Positions 41,640 through 54,025 of a DNA stretch of 64,000 nt are shown piece after piece. The notes under the pieces are model-generated. The model saw only the letters and a list, made by a program, of their open reading frames with translations. It had not been told where the DNA came from and did no database searches. A program made the position numbers and the translations under genes. The stretch spans positions 919,501 to 983,500 of the forward strand of contig JAVDOI010000008.1 in assembly GCA_032191485.1 (NCBI GenBank). The letters run 5' to 3'. Source of the stretch: Leptoclinus maculatus (taxonomy: Eukaryota; Chordata; Actinopteri; Perciformes; Stichaeidae). The first letter of the stretch is position 1. Every line of letters begins with the position of its first letter.

Positions 41640-41960
41640 GTGAAATATCTCAACAATGACATGATTGATTGCCATACAATTTTATACGTATATGCATACA
41701 TTCATTGTTCACAATTTCGCGGCAACACTTGGATGTATCGCCATCGAATTTGTTCCAGACATTCACGTTCCCCGTAGGATGAAATAACAACTTTGGCGAC
41801 CCTTTTTTAACTTTTCATATTATTCCATCTCGGGTCAAAATTTGAATTGGTTCAACAATAGTTTAATATTCCCATCATCCCCAGATTGTTCTTTGAATTA
41901 AGTGCTCACCAGCAAACGTTAGCATGCTAACGCGCTAAGCTAAGATGGTATACACGTCAT
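41640..41960. repeat. Diverged copy of the repeat at 17180-17530
   Basis: Shares TTGATTGCCATACAATTT, CATTCA-GTTC-CCGTAGGATGAA and ACTTTGGCGACCC with the gabbr1-intron copy, followed by GTTAGCATGCTAACG. Non-coding. Confidence 0.45.
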
Positions 41961-42833
41961 ACTTGCTATACATCAGTATGGCTGTGTCCAAAATCACTCC
42001 CTCGTTCACTAATTCCCTCTCCGGTATACAATATAAACACTTAATACTTTACTCAATACTGTAAATTGAGATTACAGACACTTACATTACTTTATCTGCT
42101 CCTTTGTTGGATTTTTTAGGGCAATATAGAGGTTAAATTGCACTACTGGGCTGAAGAAAAGAGCAGCTAGCATGTAGCTGTAGCCAGAGTTCTCCTGCGT
42201 AAGTATAAACATTTGACCAACTCACTTTAATTGGGGTGAAATGGGTTCTGGGCTCATGAGCTTTTTAAAAGTCTTAATGTTGGCTGTATTGATTAATCCT
42301 GTTCAAATTAGAAAATAATTCTCAATCAAGCTGCTTAAAATCCATTAATAAACAGGGAATTGCTGTGTATTTCTGGGCAGAGACATATCAGCAGCTTAAT
42401 TAGTATATAGTTGAAGGACCGCAGCGCTAAGGTCAGACGGACACACCATTAACATTATGTGTGACTGGTTTATATGCACTCAGCATTTAGTCTAAGATAC
42501 ATTTGAGCTCTTATTGCATTATAGGAACCGAGCTGCCGCCAAGGAGTCTGATCAGAGGGCGTGTTCAGTTCAAATATATCTGTGGATGTGCTGTAAGGGA
42601 AACAGTGTGACTGATGTTGCACCAAATATGTGGCTTCCTGTTCTGCACCTGTTGCTCCTGCCTGCTCAATGCAACTCCTAATTAAAGTTGTAAAGCATCA
42701 CGTACTGTGCAGTATGTGTGTACACTGTTAGCACTAGGAGTACTACGCTTTGTGTTGGCAGTGTTTTTCAACAATACTCTTGAGATTTCTCAGGCATCCA
42801 TTGGTATGTCTTTGTGGTTTGGGGATTTTTTTT

Positions 42834-43553
42834 TTTATTTATTATTGATCGATGATTAGAATGTGTTATCAGGCTGTGTAATGTTATATGTGGAAATAAT
42901 GGTGAGTGGGTTCCTCCCTCTTATTTAGGGGAAGGTGGCACCACCATGTGGTCAGCTGGCAGCTGAAAATACAAAGTCAGTAAATTGGTTCCAAATGTTT
43001 TTTTATCACTTTTTAATCCCCCCCCCCCCCCCCCCGGAAATCAAACCACAGCAATATAATATTATATTTCATAAATTACACAAGACCATAGCAGTAAAAA
43101 ACAAACAGACAGTCACAGTTTACGTTCATTTACAATGCAGTTAGCTTAAAACTTTTACAAGACCACCAAACACCACACAAATGTAACAGTCAGAACCAGG
43201 TGACTTACTTAAATATAGAGATTTTGCTAAGGTTGGAATGATACAGTAATTTGTTTTGCCAAGATATTTTTGTCCAAAGGTCAATAGGATGTGAAGATGT
43301 GACCTTTTTAGATGTGACCCTGCCTCACGGCGCTTTTAGCATTTTAGTGTTCCATGATACCCTACAAAAAAACGTGTATTCAATAACAGTTGATCACTGA
43401 CTCCCTGTGATTTTGAATGAATATTTGGCACAAAATATTGGAAGAAAATACAGGAGATGAACAGCCTTTCTAGAAACAAATTAGTATCGGCCTACTAATA
43501 ATACCATACCAGTCCAACCCCTGTATAGCATCAAATCCTGGAGTCCTGCCACG
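42834..43553 (-). other. Probable 3' untranslated region of the TNF-N-like gene
   Basis: Below the stop codon, read on the minus strand, candidate poly(A) hexamers are ATTAAA (43012-43017) and overlapping AATAAA copies (42834-42843). A run of about 16 C on the plus strand sits near 43019-43035. No open frame of note is present. The end point is a guess between these signals. Confidence 0.45.
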
Positions 43554-46500
43554 CTAATGAAGCTCATAGGCACCCCAGAATGTTGACGTGCTGGTTTTTT
43601 CAAACTCACCTTTGATTTCTAAGCTGACACTGTCTCCCTTTGTGAGGCTGACAATATTGGCCACCCACACAGAACCCTCTGTTGTGTCCGGGAAGTTCCC
43701 CATAACCAGTACCTTAAGACCTCTACCAGCTGTTGGATTTGGATTTATTTTCAACATCACAGAATTGCAGTGACTTTTATCATGGTGCTTGTTGAAGGTG
43801 ACCTGGGCGTAGAGGAAGTAGTGGCTGCTCCTGGTGCAGTGGATGGAGTCGTTGCGCAGGACGAGGGAGCAGGATTGACATCTGGGTGGTGAGTTTTGCC
43901 AAGAGGGATTCCGCACAACTGTAAGAGATTTGTCAAACTTCTCTTTAATCGCTCTGCTATACAAACATTAGGCGGTGACATATGAGAGCTCTTTGGCTCT
44001 GATTGTAGTTCTATCATCTACCGAGGCCCTTTGAAGAATTCACACTCAAATTTTTACCTCAACTTGAATAAAGACATCAGCTTAACAAAGTTGATCTTTA
44101 AATTAATGGCTAATTTTGGCCCGACTAAGCATCCTTTGACGAACTGTATGATGTCTGTTGCTTTGGGCTGTAATTATACCTTAAGTTGGTGCAGCCCACA
44201 TTACAGCTCAGCGTCGGGTTTGTTGAGGTTTCAGGAACCCACTTCACAGAGGAAAAAAGCAATGTGGTGGGAGGAACACAATGCATGAGACTGGAAACAC
44301 AACAGAGCTGTGTTTCTATCTCAGTCTGTGGCTGCATGCAGATGCATTGTGTCTGAATGTATCTAATTTACATCTATTAGATATAATAGTTGTTCAACTG
44401 GAGAGTGATAAATACACCGTACACTTCAATTTTCAAGTGGAAATGTAGACAAGGTTGTAGCACAACTTTTTAACATGTGCAAACAATTGGTTCACTGAAG
44501 ATATGTGACATCACCTGAACCCCATTTTATAGTAATGAGAAAAGCCAGGACAAAAACACAAATACATCAATCTTTCATGTTAAATAACAAAAAACGTTGT
44601 AACTTTGGCAGAAAAATGTTTGTTCATGTAGGATCCCATCGCTCGTAGCAAGAAGCTGATTAAGAAAATGTTTTCAGGGACCCTATTTAGACCCACAAAC
44701 CCATCTGTTTCTGTGTCTAAAATGGGACTGTGGGACTGCAGTTGAAACGAAGCCACGGTGGCTAAACTGGCACATTTACAGAAATGTCTAGAAATGTTCA
44801 TTATCCCTGTAACTTTAAACTGTGTAAATAAATCTGAGTTCAAGAATTCTAACTGGGAGTTATTTTGTTGTTATTTACTCTCTGAAACAGCCATTTCCTC
44901 TCAACCATGCTGTGTCATCATCTGCTTCACTTAAATACTTCCTACGTTTCTCAGAATGACTTTCAGCAGCTCCCATAGAGCATGTCTGAACTTGTTGCAC
45001 CCCCGGCATCTGTAGGCGTCAAATGTGGAAGCATGCAGTAGAGGCACAATGACAGCAAAAATCAACAAATTTCCCCCTGGGGATGAATAAAGTTTATATC
45101 TATCTATCTATCTATCTAAGAGAGATCAGTAAAAAGTGAGAGTCGGGGCTTGTACTCGAAACACATCTTGCATTTTGGTCAGTTGAGACTTTCTTTGGCC
45201 AAGAAAGTGTTGTTTCTTTTTTTATGATGTAGTTTTCTCTGTGTGAGGGTAAAATGACAGCTTGAGAAAGAAGTTCTTGCTGTTTGAGGTTTTAGGCACT
45301 GACAACAGAACCTGACACAGACTGTTGATTTTAGAAAGCTGACAATGTTTCTGCGGGCATTGGAAATATCGCATCTTGACATCTCAATGTTTATGCTTGA
45401 CCAGTTCTTCAGGGTAAAAAAACCAACAACACTGAGAAATGCAAGATGGAGCGCTGACATTTGAACATACACCGAGGACAGGAGTGAAGAAGTAACTTTG
45501 ACACATGCCATCTACAGCTATCTAAACATATATACCACACAACAAGAAGCGATGATGATGAATCTGAATATTAACCAGAAGAGGAAGTGTACTTACTCCT
45601 GGTTAGCTGGATGTATGAGCGAGAGGATCCTGAAAAACCACATAGTTTTAGAGTCATTTGATGATGCGATAGCTGTGACAATGTTCACAGTATATTTTAC
45701 ATTCTCTCATTGGTTTGTTGTCATTTCTTCCTAAATGAACAGTTTATCTATCGTCAGAAATCAAATATCATATTATTAAGTATGTTTTCTTAAGTGTATA
45801 ATCACCTAAAAATAAGAATCGTTGTTTCGATTGGTTGCAACCTCACCACTAGATGCCACCTGAGATATTGGTAATGAAATCATAATAACTTACCTATTGA
45901 CTTTGAGGGAGCCACAATGCTGTTGACTGTAAAAGAAAAGATTACAATACAATCTTAATTTTTATGAGGTTACTTTAAAAGGTATTGTTTGAAGTGAACA
46001 GTGACATTTGACATCAACGTACATGTTGGATCTGTTGGAATGACATTAACTGGCTTCAGTGTTGAGACGTCTTCCTAGAAAAGAGGCAAAACAACCATCA
46101 TCTTCTGCATCATCACCGTAATCACCTTCATCAGCCTTGTTAGTTTGCTGTCTCACTGGCAAACCGGCAATAGAGAACTACAAGTTACATTTTGTGTCAG
46201 GGAAAACCATGCGTCTCCAAAATATCATCTTTTCCATAAACTTGGTGGGAAATGTGACTGAAAGAAATAAAAATGACGGAAGCCAGTGTCCTACTTTGTG
46301 GCAAATACAACTTTGTGTCAAAGAGGTGTTTATTCAAAGTCTTTAGTACTTTTTGTGGTTGTAGTTTATGATGATGTTTGTAATGAATTGCATTGTATTG
46401 CACAGGTGTTCTGTTATGGTATCCACCCCTGAAGTGGAACCACATTGAGTATGTCAAACATAGCTCAGATCCTGTCGCTTCCATGTAGAGGCAGCTACTG

Positions 46501-48522
46501 GGAGTCTGGCCTTCAGTAAACTGTCGGGTAACAGCTGACACCTAAAACGGCCACCTGAGCAGTGAATATCAATCTAAATGAAATGTTCTCTTCTCCTGTG
46601 ACAGATGTACTGACCTCAGTTGATCTTGGTTTGATTGAAATGAGAAGTGCAGCCATAACCACCATGGCCACAGTGAGCATACCACACCACACCTGCAGCA
46701 GCAGGTACTTGTGAGAGGACCTCGATTCACCCTCCATTCTGTCAAATACACACAAACACACATCATTTTTTTTTGTCATATTTGAGGAGATTGTAGTGAT
46801 CTTAATTCCTTCCCTGGAGGCTTGGCGCCACACCAACGTCTGTCCTATTTTTCTTTACATCTTGGCTCTTATTTTGTAGTTTTGACTAACAGTGAAGAAA
46901 TGTTACTCACCAACTGGTGCAGCTAACAGAGTACATTGGGCAGTGGTGGAAAGTCACAATACATTTACTCAAGTTCTGTTTTTGAGTACATATATTTTGA
47001 AGTAAAGGCCATTTTACCCTGGAGCAGGTACTTTTATATTGACACTTTGAGTATATTTTGCAGACGAAACTAGTAAAAAGGTCTGATTATATCTTACATC
47101 ATTGCTTTTATGCAAAGGCAACAACCACAAGTGGTCAAACAGTTAGTAAGTGGAGAGGAAAACTGAAGAAACCCCGTCTCACTGCTTGTGTAGCTAATGA
47201 ATCACAGAGAAGCTCTAGCAATTTTTAACAATAAATTCGAAACTCATAAAATACGACACGGGTTGTAAAAAAAGAAGATGCACTGTACTTCAACCACTAA
47301 GTTTTAAATCAGCTTTTTCTGTAACACTTTGACCTGACAAGTATAACTAGACTACACACAGCAACAAGGCCACGTGTGTCAGATTAACTGCACCCATTGC
47401 ATTATGGGTAAATGTGTCCTCAGCTCATAGCCACCATGCTGCTGCTTCTCTTGGATTTAACCTCTGGAGAGTATTTTTCTTTGTTGTTTTTTTTGGAGCC
47501 TGTCAGTGTATAGTTTTTTTATTTTTATTTGTAATGACAGCGACTGTAACTCATCACAGGCTGCTGAAATACCAGTGACCCAGAATTGTGTATCATGTGG
47601 GCGTCATTCAAACTCAAAACCTTTAAACAAGAATGTTACAGTGGTCTGCGGGTAATTTCCCGTTGCATACTTTACATACTACAAGCACGTTGCTCCGCTT
47701 CACATTCCACTCCATATGATGTATGATCATTTCAGGTACAGCATGTTTGACAGTGAAAAGACCGGTTGCGAGTTAATCTCTCATTGTATGTTAACATTGC
47801 GTTATGCTAACTGACAAATATACAAAAAATATTATTTTTGCTTCTTTCTGATGAATACTAAGAGGAAATCTAAACTGGAAAAACATATATCTTCTGTAGT
47901 GGAAACAAAAAAACGATTGAACCAATGCTCATTTGAAATGAGTATCTTAAATCATAGTGGACAGCAGCATCTTTCATGTAACTGCGGTTACTGAAAACAT
48001 CAAGTATGTGATTCTACATCACATCCTCAGTTGCACTGAGTGTCCTATAAAGGTTAATAACCACTGTCAGGTTAATTACTCAGTCAATGAATCCAAACAA
48101 TATTCCAACAAGGCTTGTTAAATTAGTCTTTCTGTTAATATGAATGGTGCATTTGACACCTGACCACTGTGGAAATGGAGAGCATTTGATGCTCAAAATT
48201 TCAAAATTGTACCAAAACATGTAATTATTTCCCTTGTTATTATGACCCTGCGGAAAATACTGCGGAAAATACGAAAACTGTGGCTGACCTGGATCGATAT
48301 ATTCTTCTCCTAGTCTTCTCCTGTACACACATACTTGTATAGTTTTGGAATTTCTTTCTTTTATCTTTTAACAGCAGTAATGATCGTATCTGCAGAGCAC
48401 TGAAAACTATAATAAAGACTATTGTAATAAAAAATAAAATTCACTCACTAAATCTTGACTTACCCAGTGTGTGTTGCACTGTCAGTCTCCAAATTCATCT
48501 GCTGCTCCTGTTTGAGAGACAT
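43554..48522 (-). CDS. TNF superfamily ligand, TNF-N / lymphotoxin-like (six exons)
   Basis: A second type II TNF-family cytokine on the same strand as tnfa. Exons: 48464-48522, 46615-46738, 46023-46074, 45894-45926, 45597-45629 and 43554-43918, joining in frame to 221 aa. The cytoplasmic tail begins MSLKQEQQMN and is mostly on its own exon. A membrane helix covers about residues 31-55 (LLLQVWCGMLTVAMVVMAAL). A short stalk precedes SYIQLTR, equivalent to the AAIHLEG start of the TNF fold. The last exon has YFLYAQVTF, matching the family signature, and ends FWGAYELH like the usual C-terminus. The 52-nt stalk exon and the phases match tnfa, which supports tandem duplication. Position next to tnfa and apom fits the teleost TNF-N gene, often annotated as lymphotoxin. 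Family membership is secure; orthology to LTA or LTB is not resolved. The two 33-nt exons rest on splice signals and phase only. Confidence 0.85.
45052..45118 (+). repeat. 3' tail of a non-LTR retrotransposon-like repeat
   Basis: CCCCCTGGGGATGAATAAAG followed directly by four to five ATCT units. This GGGGAT-AATAAAG plus tetranucleotide tail is typical of the 3' ends of fish LINE copies. Family not determined. In an intron of the TNF-N-like gene. Confidence 0.45.
46934..47065 (+). repeat. Interspersed repeat of the TACTCAAGTAC family
   Basis: AGTGGTGGAAAGTCA then ATTTACTCAAGTTCTGTTTT and GAGCAGGTACTTTTATATT. It lies in the first intron of the TNF-N-like gene and is related to 16672-16792. Confidence 0.5.
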
Positions 48523-51363
48523 GTCAGGTTGACCTGGGTTTTCCCTTTTTAATCGGCAATGCAGTGAACATGAAATCTCTGTAGAGAGAGTTTTGTTAGA
48601 CAGAGAGGAGGAGGGAGGCAATAATGTGTAGGTGGCACCAGTGGGGGGGGGGGGGGGGGGGACAACTGGTGTGAAAATTTTATTGGATTAATTAAACCAA
48701 AATTTAGTTTCAGATAGTACAACTTTGATGTGGAAACAAATGGACGCCTTCAATTCCCCTTTTAATTAAGAGAATAAAAAAAGTTAATGGAAGTAAGTAA
48801 AATATTTTTTTTAAATAATAAAGAAGTTTAGGTATGTGGAATAAGTGTTTTAGTGACACATAAGGAAATAAGTCTGTGGTGCGGCCCCCCTTAATGTTTG
48901 TTGTGGGTGTTTTGTGTTTACCCATGTTCATAGGTCACTGACAGAGTTTCACACCCAAACAACCATGATGGGGACTTTTTCTTCTCAACATGCATTTGAT
49001 CTAAATTGAGCCGATGTGATGAGGAAATACATTTGAGTGCTGCACGCTATGACATCCCCTTTGACACGCTGCTGTGTGTGCTGCTTCATTCTGCTGCTCT
49101 TCAGAGTCTATTGTCTCAATGAAAGACTCAATAACAATATCAGCTAAACACATCTGTAGTAGATTTAAAGTGTAAAGGACAAATTGCACAAAGTTTGATC
49201 TTAGTTTGTATAAAGAAAAGTGCACATCAATGGCATGGGTATTTGTGAAAGTCTCTTCTAATCTATGAGGCAATAATATTTGCAGGATTTACCAAATATT
49301 TTATGAATGAAAGAAGTACAAACAGCTAAACAGGTGTTTACATTTGTTGTAGATTTAAAGATCAAGGTGTTAAAAAAGCTCCCAAAACAGTTCATTTCCG
49401 GCATCATGAAGTGTTTGACGTGAACCCCAAATTTTGTTAAAATACATTAATAAAATCACATTTGAGTGAAATTCAGCCACTTACTTTGTTCCAACAATCC
49501 AATTATGGCACGAACTAATTTGATCTTATTTGATAAAAGTGCAAATTACTGACATTTTTAACCAAGAGGACAGTGTGAGTAAGACATGCCATAACAGCAC
49601 CAAGGCAGCGCCAAGTGTAAAATTCTTGGCAACATTTTCTGTTTAACAGAAAAAGTTAACAGTTAAAGGGACAGTTCTCCCCAAAATCAAAAATACATAT
49701 TCTTCCTCTTACCTGTAGTGCTATTTATATCGGCCGTAGAGATGTCTATTATGATAGGAGTGTATGACACTTGGCTTGGGATGCTCAAACTCCCCAAAAA
49801 TACATAGAAAAACTATACAGCAATGTCACTTTCCAGAAATCAGAACCCAGTTAATCAAGATTAACAACAGACGTGAACTGCTCACAACAAGGTCTGTGGG
49901 TAGACTTCACTACGGCCGATATCTCCAGCACTAGGCGGCTCAAACCATCTAGATTGATTAATAGCACGACAGGTAATGGAATGGGTTAATTGTAAGAAGA
50001 CGTCAGGGTGAGAAATCTCGGTATAAAACCAGAAGTGAGAGTTGTGAGGTGGAGAGTGAGAGGGTCAATTTCCATTTCACGTTACTGTTTTTGGTTTCAT
50101 GCTTCATGGGACATCCCCAACTAACCAGTCTATGTTCTCCGGGATTATGTAAATGTCACCAACTTTCTCCCTCCTAATCTCTGTGAAGAACGCGCACACA
50201 TGCACACCTACACACTCAGCATGACAGACAGGTGGACTGGATGTGGGCTGTTAGGTTCTGTCCCCACTCAAAACAACAAAGGGAACAACCTTGTTGTCTC
50301 CAGTACCCTCAACTTTAATTGTGGGTTAAATTGCCTGATGGAAAGACAAGTATGAGTTCTGCTTTTCTCGTGTCTCCACATAATTCCCCATCAGCTACGA
50401 GAGGTCAGTGTATAAGAATGGAGGTTGAACTAAGCTCTGAGTCTATAAGGATTTGACACAAAATGAAAGTCAATGTGGTCAGAAATAAAGAGCTGTTTTC
50501 CCCAAGACTCTGCATATAGAAACCCAAGTTGTTCTTTAGTTTTAGGTCATTAGTCATCACGTCAAACTTCAAACTCTGCCCAACAAGAACATTATGTCAC
50601 TTTGCTTAGTGCCACATAAACTCACAGTTCTGATTATGTGTTCTCATACATCAAGACATTGCAGTATTTATTTTGTGCAATAACCGCCTCCTGAATACCA
50701 GGTGTAGTTTTGACCAATCTAATGCCTCGTTGTGGGCGTCTTCTTAGAGTGTCCCTGAGGAGCAGTTACTCTTTAACTTCATGGCTTCATCCACTTCCGC
50801 CCTCCAAGGCTTCATTACATGTACTTCCCTTGCTTTCTTTACAACTTTTGGAAAACAAAGTCAGTTCATATTTATACCAGCGCAACACCCGTACTTTTTC
50901 TTTTAGTAATGATAGCTACACCAGTCTCCTGTCTGTCCAATCTCAAAAAGATGTGTTACTAAGGGACCGTGGTTTGTTTACTTATCAATACATGCAGGAA
51001 GATATGGTATGGCTACACAGTTGCAGCCTTCACTCAAGTTATGTGAACAGGAATTTCTGTTCAGAGAACAGCATCATGGGAATTCCCTGGGTTTTTGCTG
51101 GGTGACTGTGGGTGGGTCCTCCCCCACAAAGGTGATTTTCTTTTCTCAAGCCAAGCTATATTGCCTGTGGTTTTAAGGACCAAAAGTGACAAGAATAATG
51201 AGTGGATGAGCAAACGATCAAAACAACATCGTGGCTTGCTTCCCTTTTCAGCATGGCTTTTCATCATACTTTTTGGAACCACAGCTAACAGTTAATTATG
51301 ATGTAATTTGACGTTTGAAGACTATTGTGAAAGGTGAATAAAATAACATGTTTGTATTTTTGC
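48523..51363. other. Intergenic region between TNF-N-like gene and apom
   Basis: The first 200 bp should hold the promoter of the TNF-N-like gene; GGGTTTTCCC (48536-48545), close to a kB site, lies just upstream of its ATG. A run of 19 G is at 48643-48661. An interspersed repeat with the AGTTCTCCCCAAAATCAAAA start lies at about 49660-49945. The rest is unremarkable; the 131-codon frame at 50710-51105 has no recognisable content. Confidence 0.55.
49660..49945. repeat. Interspersed repeat with AGTTCTCCCCAAAATC start
   Basis: Begins AAAGGGACAGTTCTCCCCAA. It contains CGGCCGTAGAGATGTCT and, about 190 bp on, ACTACGGCCGATATCT in a partly inverted arrangement. Similar openings are seen at 17045 and near 51811. 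Non-coding. Confidence 0.4.
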
Positions 51364-51369
51364 TTTATT
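51364..51369 (-). terminator. apom: apom poly(A) signal
   Basis: AATAAA on the minus strand, about 190 nt downstream of the apom stop codon. It is the nearest canonical hexamer and gives a short, plausible 3' UTR. Confidence 0.65.
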
Positions 51370-51558
51370 TGTTTCAATGTTACACATTGACAACATGGAA
51401 TCATTTTATCGTCATCCAGGATTTTCACGGTTCCTGCAAACATCCTGTAAACACGTGTAGAATCAAGAGTCAGCAAGGACAGACCAAGTCAAATATGAAA
51501 AACCATTCAAATGAAAATGGAAGTAAACTGATATTCATGCCTACCTCAATGTTAATAT

Positions 51559-54025
51559 TTAGGTGCAAAACTCTGCAAAGGGAGATACAATTGTTAGATT
51601 CAAGAAAACACTGAGATTCAAAAGCGTCGTCTTTCATTTTCTTTGTTTATCTCAACGACAAACCTTTCTCTTGAGGTGGTCTGACACTTGCCGACACGCC
51701 ATGACAAGCCAGGTTTGTCAGTAATGCTTTCAGCAGCTCAGAGTCGACGTCACTCTGCCGGCCTACAGTCAAAGGACAAGAAGTTTTCATGTGTTGATGC
51801 AGTTATTTAAAGAAATAGTTCATCCCAAGATGAAAAAGGGTGGTTTACCATACAGCAGGTATCTGCTGAGGGAGTCCTCCGAGTCTGTCTCATTTAAAGG
51901 TGGTTCTACTTCCTGGAAAATGATGCACTCGGGGCAGTTGGCCCACTTGCCGCTCCAGAGCAGGGTCCTCCGCTTCGGTCTTCCTGCATCAAAACAACAA
52001 GACGTGAGTATTGCAGCAGCATGGGGATCAGTGTGAGTGACACAGGTCAACATTCTGCAGTATATTCCCAAAAGGCTACAAGGTTATCTTAGTTGATCAG
52101 TTGATCAATATACTGCGGTGCTCTTGGTCAAGGCTGGATTACCAACTGGGTGGAGCAGACAGTCCCTATAGGCTTACTGGCTGTTTCAGTATATTTTGGA
52201 GAATGCACCACAAATGCAAAGCATCAACTGACATTAAGAATTAAAAAGGTGAATCTTGTTTTATTTCCCTGATATTGAGGCTCTGTCTTAAATGAATAAA
52301 TACGTTTATTTCGTTAAATTAGGAGGCAGCCAGTGGCCAGTTCCCTTTGTTGAGTACAAAGACTGGAAATGGGAAACAACCTTTTGTTGTAATTTGTGTC
52401 GCTGAAAAGAGGTACTTTCCCTCTTTGCCCTCTTGGTACGCACTTGTTGAATTTCCTTTTTTTGTACTGGAAGTGCTGTAGAGATCACAATAACGACAAA
52501 AACTGTACATTTTGGAAATAATCTTTGGTTAAGTTGTAGCTTTGTTTTCAGTCAGTGGGACACTCCTTGTTTTACACGAGACAATGTGAGCATAGAATCA
52601 TTAAACGTGACAAGTTTTGAACTCTATTGATGTGAAGTGTTTATGAATTGAATTCATTCAGGTGCCTGAAAACCCGAAGAATCCACCCACAAACTAATTT
52701 CAGTAAGCTTTACAGATGTTCCAACATAAACTCTGGGGTTTTCCCACCCTGCTAAGAAAAGAATTTGGGAATATTACTGAATCCCTGTAATGTTTTGGGG
52801 TGAAGTTGTTATATTTATTTTAACACTGAACTCAAAATTCCCATCTATTAATCTCTTCTGTGTGCATATGTGAGTTGAGCATCTGTTTCATGCAGGTGGT
52901 TTTGTTGTCACCTTCCAGTTCCACATCCTCCCTCTCAGGATGTATGTTGTAGGTCCAGGTCTGTTTCATGCAGTTATCTCCTCTAAAAAGAGTGTTTGGG
53001 AAAAATAAATACACATTTAGCATGAAGCAGTCATCATATTATGACATAATAAGATAAACATGGCATCAAGACTATCATTTTTAAAACATTTATTCACACC
53101 GTTTACACATTCTCACTTCCCTCTTTTTTTCACTTCCCACATTTACACTTTACTGTTTTGACTCATTACCAACCGCTATGTAATGCATTTAAAACCTGCA
53201 TATCGGATCAGTTATTGCCACAATGTTTTTATTAATATTAGGATATTTGTGTGAGTGGTCCTTTAACCTCATTACCACATGATGTGTGTTAAGAAACATC
53301 TTCTTGTTTGGACTTTGTGTGTGTGTGTGTGTGTGTGTGGGTGTGTGTGGGTGTGTGCGTGCGTATTTGCTGCCTCACACGCGCATATGTCCAGTCAGCA
53401 GCAGTGTGTCATTGACCGGCTCCTCAATGGTGAACCACATGTTGTCCAGTTCTTTGAACTTCTGAATGTCAGCCTCTCTGCGACTGACTGCTGCTTTAAA
53501 GTACCATTTCCCCAGATACTAAAAGAGACGGAGACACAGCGGGGTGTGCATGACAGTGTGAGGCTGCAGCAACGGTACAGGAACAACACCTATTTTAAGA
53601 CATAAGGCCACAACTTGAGAGATAGACCACTTATGGAAAGAACAGAGGAGGTGGAAAGTGTGCCGGTGTGGCCACGTTTTTGTTTTGATCTCGATAAATC
53701 TCTCCGCATCTGCGGTTACTGGGAAATGCCAGTGCATTACTTGTTCACAAGACACACTTGACTAAAGGGTATATATTAAGACTAACATTAAAATGAGCTT
53801 AAATGCATCACAAATGTGGCACAGAAAACCCTGGTACGTGACAGAAATGATCAAATATCAAGTACCTTTTGCATTTTGATAAACAGAAAATCTAAACATT
53901 TAGTTTCTCACCTGCTGGTGGTTGAGAGTGTTGGCAGACAACAGCTCAGGAACTAAACAAGGAGCAAAGACCTGATACAACACACCATGTAAATAGAGAA
54001 AATATGACAACGCTATATCCAACAT
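51559..54025 (-). CDS. apom: Apolipoprotein M (six exons)
   Basis: ApoM is a plasma lipocalin that carries sphingosine-1-phosphate on lipoproteins and keeps its signal peptide as an anchor. Exons: 53912-54025, 53379-53518, 52912-52982, 51849-51983, 51664-51762 and a tiny last exon 51559-51572. They join in frame to 190 aa; human is 188. The N-terminus MLDIALSYFLYLHGVLYQVF is hydrophobic and Cys23 follows it, as in human. Lipocalin strand A gives YLGKWYFKAA, matching HLGQWYFIAG. Later matches are TWTYNIHPE, PPLNETD (human N-glycosylation LNET) and SLSRYLLYG, near human QRFLLYN. For exon 2 the donor at 53377-53378 (GTGAGG) is needed to keep frame; the GT two bases earlier gives a stop. Cysteines are 23, 89, 125, 128, 173 and 189. 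APOM neighbours BAG6 in mammals, which agrees with the position here. The 14-nt last exon (EFCT-stop) is supported by its acceptor, the phase and the conserved penultimate Cys. Confidence 0.93.
53112..53225. repeat. 114-bp repeat copy A (apom intron 2)
   Basis: Near-identical to 59505-59618 over 114 bp, with about seven mismatches and no gap by eye. It lies between apom exons 53379-53518 and 52912-52982. Confidence 0.85.
53315..53362. repeat. (GT)n microsatellite near apom exon 2 donor
   Basis: GT-rich tract with GGGTGTG interruptions in apom intron 2, ending about 15 nt from the exon 2 donor on the minus strand. Confidence 0.9.

Larger units (their letters stand above)
34160..42830. other. 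Long intergenic region between the two TNF genes
   Basis: No gene is supported in this roughly 8.7-kb stretch. It holds CA/GT microsatellites (34361-34406, 35624-35655, 35771-35853), a 28-bp AT palindrome (36473-36500) and fragments of interspersed repeats (38165-38310, 38700-39300, 40290-40335, 41640-41960). A C-run with a nearby CT-rich patch lies near 40500-40520. The longest open frames (35377-35889, 37017-37397) are microsatellite-driven or have no recognisable content. A TATA-like AATATAAAAC near 36889 has no visible gene behind it. Confidence 0.6.

Noticed and set aside
50710..51105. 131-codon plus-strand frame
   Set aside because: No recognisable domain, no splice or promoter context; length is compatible with chance in 64 kb.
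53381..53382. apom exon 2 donor two bases upstream (GTGTGA)
   Set aside because: It would put exon 3 out of frame and hit a stop; the GTGAGG donor after 53379 keeps frame and alignment.
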